Shown in pieces: positions 53,465 to 62,301 of a DNA stretch of 64,000 nucleotides (positions within the stretch are counted from its first letter, which is position 1; the number at the start of each line of letters is the position of its first letter). Below the pieces are notes generated by a model. That model had not been told where the DNA came from and searched no databases. It was given only the letters and a program-made list of their open reading frames with translations. The position numbers were made by a program, and so were the translations under genes. The stretch is from Haladaptatus sp. R4 (GTDB taxonomy: Archaea > Halobacteriota > Halobacteria > Halobacteriales > Haladaptataceae): assembly GCF_001625445.1 (NCBI RefSeq), contig NZ_LWHG01000028.1:1-64000 (forward strand), in the 5' to 3' direction.

Positions 53465-54937
53465 TCAGTCGTCGTGTCCGTGGCCGTGGTCGTCATCGTG
53501 GCCATGGTCGTGGTCGTCATCGTGGCCGTGTCCGTGATGGTGACTCCGGATCGGTCGCCAGACGGCACGTCGGGTATCGAGATGTCCTTCGCCGTGATAG
53601 GTCGGGTCGTCGAGGTCGCGCGCGGTGTTTTCGAGGTGCTGGCGAACCTCGCCCGGCGTCGCGTCCGGGTTGACGCTTTTGATCAGTGCGGCAGCACCGA
53701 CGACCTGCGGCGTCGCCATGCTCGTGCCCGCTTTCCAACCGTACGCGGGAACCATGTCCGCGTCGTCGTCCTCGTCGCCCCAGTCGAACACCGTGCTCAG
53801 CACCATGTCGTACTGTGCGTTCGCGTCCTCCGGGGCGTCTTGATCGAGGTTTCCGCCGGGTGCGCTGATGTCGATGGCTTCCGCGCCGTAGTTGGTGTAG
53901 TACGCCGGTTCCCACGTCGGCTTTCGGAGGTGGTGGAGCGCCCGCTTGTAGTGGTGATGGTCGTGGTGCCAGTGGTGACCGTGGTGGTCTTCGTCTTCGT
54001 CCTCGTCCTTCTTCTCGTCGTCCCAGAGAAAGCCGATGGGACCGGTGGCGCTGATGCTCATGACGTTGTCGGCCTCGTTCGGGAGGCTGATGACGTCGCC
54101 GTCGGTATCGAGGTTCACGCTGTCGTTGCCCGCGGCCGCGACGAGGAGCGTGCCCTTCTCGTTCGCGTGCGAGGACGCCCGCTCGATGGACTCCTCCAAC
54201 AGTTCCGTATCCGAATCGTCCGGCAGCGGATACGCGCCGAGACTCATGTTCGCCACGTCGGATTCGATGTCCGCGCTGTACACCATCGCCGCGACGATGT
54301 CCCCGAACGTCGCGAACGGTCCGGTAAAGACTCGAAGCGCGACGAGGTCCGTGTCGGGTGCGGTTCCGATGACGCCGTCTTCGTTCGATCCGTCGGCGGC
54401 GATGATGCCCGAGACGTGGGTCCCGTGATCGCTGATGAGGGGGTTGAAGTCCCCGCCGTCCCCGGTGAAGTTCTTCGAGAGGTCGGTGTTGAGCGCGTGT
54501 TTCAAATCCGGATGGGTTTCGAGCGCCCCGGAATCGATGACGGACACGCGGGTCCCTTCGCCGCGCGTCCTTCGGTGGACTTGGAGCACGTTCTGTGCCT
54601 GTTTGTCCCACTGCAGGTCGTAACGCGTGTCGTGTGGGTGATGGTTCGAACGTTCGTGGTGTTCGGCCTCGACTCGGTTGAACTCCATCTTCACGTCCTT
54701 GGAGTACCGCGTTCCCGCGACCTCGCTCTCGTCACCTTTGACCACGGCGATGCCGATTTGGCTGAGATCGTGGACGACTTCGAGGCCGTCGAGGACGTCG
54801 GCCGAGCCATTACGCAGATCGACGATGTATCGGTCCGAAGTCGATTCCGCGGAAACGGTCGGGACGGTCAGTGTCAATCCACCCAGCGCAACCCCTGCGC
54901 CCTTCAAAAACGAACGGCGCGTCGGTTTTCGTGGCAT
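53465..54937 (-). CDS. Tat-exported subtilisin-like protease with His/Asp-rich tail (copy A)
   Basis: A 490-residue secreted S8 serine protease. Tat signal TRRSFLKGAGVALGGLTL is at 6-23, then an inhibitor-like propeptide (about 31-95). The triad is Asp135 (VSVIDSG), His171 (SDHGTHVSG) and Ser406 (KAGTSMATPQV), with oxyanion Asn271 (AAAGNDS). A His/Asp-rich insertion lies at about 309-330, between GFLWDDEKK and YKRALHHL. A tail from about 466 alternates His, Asp and Gly, probably binding metal. Part of the tail is encoded by short tandem DNA repeats. A second protease lies just upstream, 105 bases away. Confidence 0.91.
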   Translation of the reverse strand: MPRKPTRRSFLKGAGVALGGLTLTVPTVSAESTSDRYIVDLRNGSADVLDGLEVVHDLSQIGIAVVKGDESEVAGTRYSKDVKMEFNRVEAEHHERSNHHPHDTRYDLQWDKQAQNVLQVHRRTRGEGTRVSVIDSGALETHPDLKHALNTDLSKNFTGDGGDFNPLISDHGTHVSGIIAADGSNEDGVIGTAPDTDLVALRVFTGPFATFGDIVAAMVYSADIESDVANMSLGAYPLPDDSDTELLEESIERASSHANEKGTLLVAAAGNDSVNLDTDGDVISLPNEADNVMSISATGPIGFLWDDEKKDEDEDEDHHGHHWHHDHHHYKRALHHLRKPTWEPAYYTNYGAEAIDISAPGGNLDQDAPEDANAQYDMVLSTVFDWGDEDDDADMVPAYGWKAGTSMATPQVVGAAALIKSVNPDATPGEVRQHLENTARDLDDPTYHGEGHLDTRRAVWRPIRSHHHGHGHDDDHDHGHDDDHGHGHDD

Positions 54938-55041
54938 TCGTTCTCAATTCCTATCGGACATATATTAATGTTAATACTCACTTATCGATTAAAAATATGA
55001 AAGTACAGAATACGTTCATCTTTTTCTGAACGAGGATGAAC

Positions 55042-56505
55042 TCAGTCGTCGTGACCGTATCCGTGGTCGTGTCCGTGGCCGTAGTCGTGATCGTGGTCAT
55101 GTCCGTGATCGTGATCGTGATCGTCGTGATCGTGGCCGTGATGACCCCAACGGTCGTCCCCGATTTCCTTCCAGACGGCCCGCGCGGTGTCGAGGTGACC
55201 CTCCCCGTGATAGGTCGGGTTGTCGAGATCACGTGCCGTGTCTTCGAGGTGCTGGCGAACCTCGCCCGGCGTCGCGTCCGGGTTGACGCTCTTGACCAGT
55301 GCGGCGACGGCCGTCACTTGCGGTGACGCCATGCTCGTTCCCGCCATCCACCCGTAGTCCGGTACTCGCTCGCCGTCCTCCTCGGTGAAAATTGTGCTCA
55401 GAACGAGGTCGTAGTACCACTTCGAGTCGGTACCGATCTGGCTCTGGTCGGCGTTTCCACCGGGTGCGCTGATGTCGACCGCATCCGCGCCGTAGTTCGT
55501 GTAAAACGCCGGTTCGTACGTCGGCTTTCGGAGGTGACGAAGCGCCGCGTGGTAGTTTTCGTCCTCCGGATTCTCGTCGTCCCAACGGTAGCCGATGGGG
55601 CCGGTGGCGCTGATGCTCATGACGTTGTCGGCCTCGTTCGGGAGGCTGATGACCTCGCCGTCGGCGTCGAGGTTGGACGAATCGTTGCCCGCCGCCGCGA
55701 CCATGAGCGTACCCTTCTCGTTCGCGTACGAGGACGCGCGTTCGACGGAGTCCTTGAGAACGGCGGTGTCCGAATCGTCCGGCAGCGGGTACGCACCGAG
55801 ACTCATGTTCGCCACGTCCGATCCGATGTCCGCGCTGTACACCATCGCCGCGACGACGTCACCGAACGTCGCTTCCGGTCCGGAGAACACGCGAAGCGCG
55901 ACGAGGTCCGTTTCGGGCGCGGTGCCGGTCACGCCTTTCCCGTTCCTGTCGTCTGCGGCGATGATACCGGAACAGTGCGTTCCGTGGTCGCTCTCGACTG
56001 GGTTGAAGTCCCCGCCGTCGTCGGTGAAGTTCTTCGAGAGGTCAGTGTTGAGCGCGTGTTTCAAATCCGGATGGTCCTCGTACGCTCCCGAATCGATGAC
56101 GGACACGCGGGTCCCTTCGCCGCGCGTCTTCCGGTGAACTTGCGGGATGCGTTGTGCCTGCTTGTCCCACTGGTACTTGTAGAGCGGGTCCTGCATCCAA
56201 TGGTGCCGGTCGTGGTGGTGCCCGTGATGTTCCATCTCCGGGAACGTCACCGCCATGTCGACGTCCTTCGAGTACCGCGTTCCACTCACCTTTTCGTCAG
56301 TCCCCTTGACGACCGCGATGTCGATTTGATCGAGACGGTGGACGATGTCGAGCCCTGCCAGGTCGCTGTCCGATGTGGACCGAAGATCGACGATATAGCG
56401 GTCCTCCGACGGACTCGCGGAGACCGTCGGCATCGTCATCGTCAGTCCAGCAAGTGCCACCCCTGCACCTTTCAAAAATGAACGTCTCGTTGGTTTTTGT
56501 GACAT
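55042..56505 (-). CDS. Tat-exported subtilisin-like protease with His/Asp-rich tail (copy B)
   Basis: A 487-residue secreted S8 protease, clearly a tandem paralog of the product of 53465-54937. The Tat signal TRRSFLKGAGVALAGLTM and pro-region are alike. Asp (VSVIDSGAYEDHPD), His (SDHGTHCSGI, with an extra Cys) and Ser (AGTSMASPQVT) are all present, as is AAAGNDSS. It has no His-rich insertion near 310, where it reads DENPEDENYHAALRHL. The tail (about 455-487) is again an alternation of His, Asp, Gly and Tyr. ATG 56505 matches the paralog start. The upstream region is A/T-rich with TGAGGGAGAA repeated at 56686 and 56700. Confidence 0.91.
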   Translation of the reverse strand: MSQKPTRRSFLKGAGVALAGLTMTMPTVSASPSEDRYIVDLRSTSDSDLAGLDIVHRLDQIDIAVVKGTDEKVSGTRYSKDVDMAVTFPEMEHHGHHHDRHHWMQDPLYKYQWDKQAQRIPQVHRKTRGEGTRVSVIDSGAYEDHPDLKHALNTDLSKNFTDDGGDFNPVESDHGTHCSGIIAADDRNGKGVTGTAPETDLVALRVFSGPEATFGDVVAAMVYSADIGSDVANMSLGAYPLPDDSDTAVLKDSVERASSYANEKGTLMVAAAGNDSSNLDADGEVISLPNEADNVMSISATGPIGYRWDDENPEDENYHAALRHLRKPTYEPAFYTNYGADAVDISAPGGNADQSQIGTDSKWYYDLVLSTIFTEEDGERVPDYGWMAGTSMASPQVTAVAALVKSVNPDATPGEVRQHLEDTARDLDNPTYHGEGHLDTARAVWKEIGDDRWGHHGHDHDDHDHDHGHDHDHDYGHGHDHGYGHDD

Positions 56506-56724
56506 TCCAGTAGATATCAATACTTCCTCTGTTTAATGTTATCGGTTTCGGCAACTGTTAACGAGACACTCGAAGATAGATAATATCTTGAAAAACTTAA
56601 ATTCTAATATAATTGGGGAGGACTCAACTGTTGGGGATGGGACTAACTTTCCACGTTACTGGCGACTACGTATCCGTTATGGAGATTGAGGGAGAATAAT
56701 GAGGGAGAAAAGAACGGTCGTCGA

Positions 56725-57099
56725 TTATCGAAAACTCACGTCGGGTTCCAATTCGGCAGCAAGATCGAGATACGATTCGATAAGCGTCTCCGACCCGTCG
56801 AATCGGATTCCGTCGTCTTCCCATTCGATGATCCCGGCCGCTTCCATCTTCGGGATATGGTTGTGTCGTAGTTCGATGTGGATATTCCGTTTCTCCCCTT
56901 CCGTCGTATGATCGTCCTGATCCACGATTCGCTCGGCGAGGGTTTCCGAGTCGAGGGCGGAGTCGCTACTCCGAAGACAGTAAAGGACGTGCCGACGACG
57001 GTGGTCCGCCAGTAGTTCCATCACTACGTCGAGGTCGTTCGCTCCGGTGTGTTGTTCCGTCGAGCCCGTTCCCGAAGCACCAGCTGAATTGGAACTCAT
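56725..57099 (-). CDS. DUF7344-type winged-helix regulator
   Basis: A 124-residue regulator of the same family as that at 16733-17089. A Ser/Gly/Thr-rich lead (about 1-20) is followed by ELLADHRRRHVLYCLRSS, SETLAERIVDQDD and the diagnostic HIELRHNHIPKMEAAGIIEWED. Targets are unknown. It sits between two divergent or convergent accessory genes, and no operon is evident. Confidence 0.8.
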   Translation of the reverse strand: MSSNSAGASGTGSTEQHTGANDLDVVMELLADHRRRHVLYCLRSSDSALDSETLAERIVDQDDHTTEGEKRNIHIELRHNHIPKMEAAGIIEWEDDGIRFDGSETLIESYLDLAAELEPDVSFR

Positions 57100-57190
57100 G
57101 GTCGTCCGAACTATCGAAAGAGAAACCGAAAAGACCGATGCCTACACACTTAGGTATTCCAAATCGAACTCGGAACCCTTTAAACCGCGC

Positions 57191-58344
57191 TCAGAATCCT
57201 TTCCCGAGCAGTTCCCGGGCGATGATGTTCTTCTGTATCTCCGTCGTTCCCTCGTAGATCTGGGTGATCTTCGCATCACGGTACAGTCGTTCCACGTCGA
57301 AATCGTTGACGTATCCGGACCCGCCGTGAATCTGGACCGCTTCGTCGGCGCACTCGACGGCGGTACGCGAGGAGAACTCCTTCGCCATCGACGCCAACTG
57401 GGTCAGTTGCCCGTCGCCCTCGGAGACGCTCCACGCGGATTTGTAGGTGAGGTTGCGTGCGGCCTCCGTCTTCGTGTGCATCTCGGCGAGTTTGTGCTGG
57501 ATTGCTTGGAAGTCGCTGATGGAACGCCCGAACTGTTCACGCTCTTGGGCGTATTCGAGGGCGCGTTCGCACGCACCCTTGGCGATACCGACACCCTGTG
57601 CGGCGACGGCCGTACGGGTTTCGTCGAAGAACTGCATGAGTTGCAGGAAGCCCATACCGCGCGTGCCGACGAGGTTCTCCTCGGGGACGCGCACGTCGTC
57701 GAAGATGAGTTCGGCGGTGTCGGAGGCACGGATACCGAGTTTACCCGTGATCTTGTCGCTTCGAAGCCGTCACGGTCGGACTCGACGATGATCTGGGAGA
57801 ATCCGGCGTAGCGGTCCTCTGCTTCGGGGTCGGTCTTCGTCATGACGACGAAGAAGTCGCCGATGGACCCGTTGGTGATCCACATCTTGTTGCCGTTGAT
57901 GACCCACTCGTCGCCGTCCTTTTCGGCGGTCGTGGAGACCGAGGACACGTCCGAACCCGTGTCCGGCTCGCTGATGGCGGTACCCATGACCGCGTCGCCC
58001 GCCGCGACGGGAGCGAGGTACTCCTCCTTCTGTTCTTCCGTCCCGAATTCGCGGATGGCGTCCCCGCCGAACGCGGTGCTCGTGATACAGAGGCCGATAC
58101 CCGGATCGACGGCGAACAGTTCCTCGACGATGATGGCAACTTCGAGTGGCGAGTAGCCCGCTCCACCGTACTCGATGGGGATGTTCGCGCCGGTTAGCCC
58201 CATCTCGGCCGCTTTGTCGATGATCTCCCACGGGTACTCCTCCTTCTGGTCGTACTCCTTCGCGATCGGTGCGACCTCGTTCTCCGCGAATCGCCGCACT
58301 TCGTCACGAATTGCTTGCTGCTCTTCTGACAGTTCGAAGTCCAT
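57191..58344 (-). CDS. acyl-CoA dehydrogenase (one frameshift)
   Basis: An FAD enzyme that puts the 2,3 double bond into acyl-CoA. The start [19 protein letters not shown] is typical. The active-loop segment [16 protein letters not shown] is near 128 and [13 protein letters not shown] is near 156. After the break: [16 protein letters not shown], the catalytic-base region [24 protein letters not shown], and [17 protein letters not shown]. The frame shifts near 57765, where ACAAAG would restore [19 protein letters not shown]. Restored length is about 384 residues, normal for the family. The next gene divergently encodes the following two steps. Confidence 0.91.
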
Positions 58345-58459
58345 GTGAATGGATTACGGGGCCACGGATAAATCGTTTTGTAACCGGATATAAACTGGAA
58401 GAGAGTTTATTAGTTCACATAGAGAAACGTTGAAACACCCCCGTAACGAGGGTTCTTGC

Positions 58460-60425
58460 ATGGAGCTCGAAGATATCAACACCATAGCGGTTCTCGGCGC
58501 AGGCAACATGGGCCACGGAATCGCTGAAGTCGCGGCGCTCGCGGGATTCGACGTGAACCTGCGGGATATCAAAGAGGAGTTCGTCCAGAACGGCTACGAG
58601 GGAATCGAGTGGAGCCTCGGAAAACTGGCCGAAAACGACCAGATCAGCGAGGCTGACGCCGACGCCGCGCTGGACCGCGTAACGCCGCTCGTGGACTTCG
58701 AGGAGGCCGTCTCGGACGCCGACTTCGTCATCGAAGCCGTCCCCGAGAAGATGGAGATCAAAAAGGACGTGTACGGGGAACTGGAGGAGTACGCCCCCGA
58801 CCACACGATTTTCGCCACCAACACGTCCAGTCTCTCGATCACCGAACTCTCCGAGGTGACCGAGCGCCCCGAACAGTTCTGCGGGATGCACTTTTTCAAC
58901 CCGCCGGTTCGGATGCAACTCGTCGAAGTCATCACGGGTGCCCACACGAACGAGGACGTTCTCGACGTCACCGAGGAGTTGGCCGAGGAGATGGGCAAAT
59001 CCCCCGTCCGCGTGCGCAAGGACAGCCCCGGGTTCATCGTCAACCGCGTGCTCGTCCCCCTGATGAACGAGGCCGCGTGGATCGTCGAATCCGGCGACGC
59101 CACCATCGAGGAAGTGGACAGCGCGACGAAGTTCGACATGGGCCTGCCGATGGGCAGTTTCGAACTCGCGGACCAGGTCGGCATCGACGTCGGCTATCAC
59201 GTCCTCGAATATATGCACGAGGTGCTCGGTGACGCCTACGAACCGTGCCCGCTGCTCGCCGAAAAGGTCGAGGAGGGGAACCTCGGCAAGAAAACCGGAA
59301 CGGGATTCTACGACTACGAGGACGGCGGTGTCGATATCCCGACCGACGCCGGAAACGAGGATGTCATCCTCCGCCTGCAAGCCGTGATGGCGAACGAGGT
59401 CGGCAAACTCGTCGGCAACGACGTCGCGCCCGCCGGAGAAATCGATGAGGCGGTCATGCTCGGCGCTGGCTTCCCCGAAGGACCGGCCCGGATGGCGGAC
59501 GACGCCGGACTGTCGACGTTGCTGGAAACGCTCGAATCCCTCCACGAGGAGACGGGTTCGGAACGCTACGAACCCGCGGACTATCTCGAAGACGCGCCGA
59601 GGTCGGCGGCTTCGCCGACCCGGAAGATGACGAAGGCATCGAGTTCGAGGCCATCCGCATCGAGAAGCCCGGTGAGATGGTCGGACAAATCGTCCTCGAC
59701 CGCCCACACCGCATGAACACCATCAGCGGGGAACTGCTGGACGAACTCTCGGTCGCAATCGACCAACTGGAGGAGGACGACGAGGTCCGTGCCGTCCTCA
59801 TCACGGGCGAGGGCGACAAGGCGTTCTCCGCCGGAGCGGACGTCCAGAGCATGGCCGCGGGCGGTGCCGACCCCATCGGAGCCATCGAACTCTCGCACAA
59901 AGGTCAGGAGACGTTCGGTAAACTCGAATCCTGCTCGATGCCGGTCGTCGCCGGAATCGACGGCTACTGTCTCGGCGGCGGGATGGAACTGTCAATGTGC
60001 GCCGACCTCCGAATCGCCAGCGAGCGCTCGGAACTCGGTCAGCCAGAACACGACCTCGGCCTCCTGCCGGGGTGGGGCGGAACCCAACGCCTCCAGCACA
60101 TCGTCGGCGAGGGGCGCGCGAAGGAGATAATCTTCACCGCGGACCGCTTCGAACCCGAGACGATGGCCGACTACGGCTTCCTGAACGAAGTCGTCCCGAC
60201 CGAGGAGTTCGAGGAGAGCGCTTCGAACTGGCCACGAAACTCGCTGGCGGCCCGCCAATCGCACAGAAGTTCACGAAGCGTGCGATGCTCAAGGGATGGG
60301 AGAGCACGGAGGCCGGACTCGAAATCGAAGCCCAAGCGTTCGGCCACCTGATGGCGACGGACGACCTGATGGAAGGCATCACCGCGTTCATGGGCAAACG
60401 CGACGCCGAGTTCGAAGGCAAGTAA
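58460..60425 (+). CDS. 3-hydroxyacyl-CoA dehydrogenase/enoyl-CoA hydratase fusion (two frameshifts)
   Basis: A bifunctional beta-oxidation enzyme. Residues 1-375 are the NAD dehydrogenase (VLGAGNMGHGIAEVAALAGFDV; FATNTSSLSITELSE; MHFFNPPVRMQLVEVI), the rest is a crotonase-type hydratase (GEGDKAFSAGADVQSM; IDGYCLGGGMELSMCADLRIA; GQPEHDLGLLPGWGGTQRL). Dehydrogenase first, hydratase second is the reverse of bacterial FadB, and is known from Archaeoglobus and haloarchaea. One missing base near 59600 and one near 60220 break the frame. Restored length is about 655 residues. A strong hairpin follows the stop. Confidence 0.9.
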
Positions 60426-60430
60426 ACTGC

Positions 60431-60451
60431 CACCCCTTCCCAAAAGGGGTG
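60431..60451 (+). terminator. hairpin after the HCDH-ECH gene
   Basis: CACCCCTT (60431-60438) and AAGGGGTG (60444-60451) form a perfect 8-bp stem with a 5-base loop, 6 bases past the stop codon. No strong U-run follows. Confidence 0.5.
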
Positions 60452-60545
60452 ACACCAATTGACGCGGAATCGGCCCGCTGTCGGTCGATAACGGAAGGTT
60501 TAAACTAGTCCAACAGAAAGCAATGAGTGCGCAGAAGCGCAGGAC

Positions 60546-60620
<75 letters not shown>

Positions 60621-61095
60621 TTTTCCGAGGAACAAAGTTCTCGTGAGCGTAGCGAACGAGAGCATGGAAGACGCTGTTTGTCTTCCCGTGTGACGAGTAC
60701 TTTTCGAAGAACAACGTAACAAAAAGCGATGCGTTGGTGTGTTTTCGATTGAATCGAGATTCGAGCGGACAGTATCTACCACGAGAATGAAATTCGATGG
60801 ATCGAACCATATTCCCGATAGCCAACACTATCCGGGTTATTTCGAAGCATGCCGTCGTTCCGACCGTTCCATTCGAACAGACATTTCACGGATATGTATC
60901 ACATAGTTTTCAATAGTGCACAACCGTTCAAACGAGTGAAAATAGCGCAGAGACGAGTGGAAACGAGATGGCAACTCTCGATAGTTCAAAAGAACTAGCG
61001 GATATCTTTATTATCGTGGAATGCCTCTAGTTGACACAGTCAGACGATGCGTTCTCTGCACGGGGGACTGAAATAAGCGGCATATATGAAACGAC
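60621..61095. other. gene-free stretch after tRNA-Glu
   Basis: I see no supported gene here. The left part carries a repeat-like segment at 60637-60667 resembling 75-104, with CTCGT and ACGAG able to pair. A TATA-like TTTATTATC at about 61008-61016 lies some 80 bases before the gene at 61096. The stretch is richer in A+T than its surroundings. Reading frames inside it look random. Confidence 0.5.
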
Positions 61096-62301
61096 ATGAC
61101 TACAGCAGGTGATTCATCATTCGACGCGGGAAGCACGCTTCTCTCGACAGCAGCGATGGGGAGGGAGGGCGATTTCGACTGTGTGCATCGATTGTCTGGC
61201 GATGGGGCGAGCGACCGAAACGTCCTCATCGTAACCTACAATCGATCACCGGAAGTCGTGTTACAGCAGTGGCGATCGCGAATCGGCGACGAACCGACGG
61301 AACTCGGAATCATCGCCATCGGTGCTGGCAACGCACGAACCGGGACACACCGACTCGAACCACACGGCGATCAGAACTCCGTCTCGTTGTCGAACCCCGC
61401 GAGCCTCGGCCGACTCGAAACCACGATTCGACTGTATCTCGACGAATGGTCGGCGAACGACCATCCGACGGTGCTCTGTTTCGACTCCGTCTCGACGCTC
61501 CTCCGCCACGTCGACCGAACGACCGCGTTTCGATTTCTCGCTACCCTCACCGACCACCTCCGGCAGCTCGACGTCGTGGCACATTTCCATATCGTCCCGG
61601 ACGCGCACGACGGTTCGACCGTCGCCATGCTCCGTTCGCTGTTCGATGTCGTGCACGGCTACGAAGGGACCGAACCGGCGGTCTCGGCCGACGTTCTCCT
61701 CGCGCTGCTCGGTTCCCCTCGCCGACGACGCGTTTGTCGATACCTCTGTGAGGTCAGCGACTCGGCGACCGTCTCCGGAATCGCACGACAGATAGCGATG
61801 TGGGAGGGGTCGGGAGTACCGAGCGAGAACGAACGCGAACGCGTCCACGTCACGTTGTGGCACGTCCATCTACCGGAGTTAGCCGAGGTCGGCGTTCTCG
61901 AACTCGACGGGAACGTCGTCTCCTCGCTCATCGATCGGGATGTGCTCGAACGATACGTGCAACTGACGGCGGACGACTCGCCCACTGAACTGTTCCCGAG
62001 CCTCTCCGACAGCGAGCGAATTCGAACGAACGATCCACCCGAAGACGAGTCCGACGAAGCGTACTGGACGGTGTACGGCACCGCACACGATTCGATCGTC
62101 GTGACGTTGGCACGGGCGTTGGCGAACGTGCGAGACGTCCCGCCGACGGAATTACAACCGGTCCTCTCGGACGTCATCGACATCGACGCGCTCCAACGGC
62201 TCGCCGAGCACGAGGATATCTCCGTCTACGCGACGTTTCAGTACGAAGGATACGAGGTGGTGGTCGATAGCGGTGAGATCAAACTGTACGACTCACGCTA
62301 G
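61096..62301 (+). CDS. three-domain signalling protein (DUF7504-like, DUF7344-like, HalOD1)
   Basis: A 401-residue soluble protein. The first part (about 35-195) looks like a KaiC/RecA-type core of the DUF7504 family: NVLIVTYNRSPEVVLQQW, PTVLCFDSVSTLLRHVD, and LRQLDVVAHFHIVPDAH. There is no clear Walker A. The middle part (about 200-290) is DUF7344-type, with LLALLGSPRRRRVCRYL and VTLWHVHLPELAEVGVL. The end (about 325-401) matches the HalOD1 output domain: DSIVVTLARALANVRDVPPTELQPVLSDVIDIDAL and YEGYEVVVDSGEIKLYD. It overlaps the SpoVR gene tail by 9 bases, convergently. The signal is unknown. Confidence 0.76.
   Translation: MTTAGDSSFDAGSTLLSTAAMGREGDFDCVHRLSGDGASDRNVLIVTYNRSPEVVLQQWRSRIGDEPTELGIIAIGAGNARTGTHRLEPHGDQNSVSLSNPASLGRLETTIRLYLDEWSANDHPTVLCFDSVSTLLRHVDRTTAFRFLATLTDHLRQLDVVAHFHIVPDAHDGSTVAMLRSLFDVVHGYEGTEPAVSADVLLALLGSPRRRRVCRYLCEVSDSATVSGIARQIAMWEGSGVPSENERERVHVTLWHVHLPELAEVGVLELDGNVVSSLIDRDVLERYVQLTADDSPTELFPSLSDSERIRTNDPPEDESDEAYWTVYGTAHDSIVVTLARALANVRDVPPTELQPVLSDVIDIDALQRLAEHEDISVYATFQYEGYEVVVDSGEIKLYDSR

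Noticed and set aside
53465-56505. Recent copy error (assembly duplication) as the cause of the twin proteases
   Set aside because: The two differ throughout in sequence, insertion and tail, so they are true diverged paralogs.
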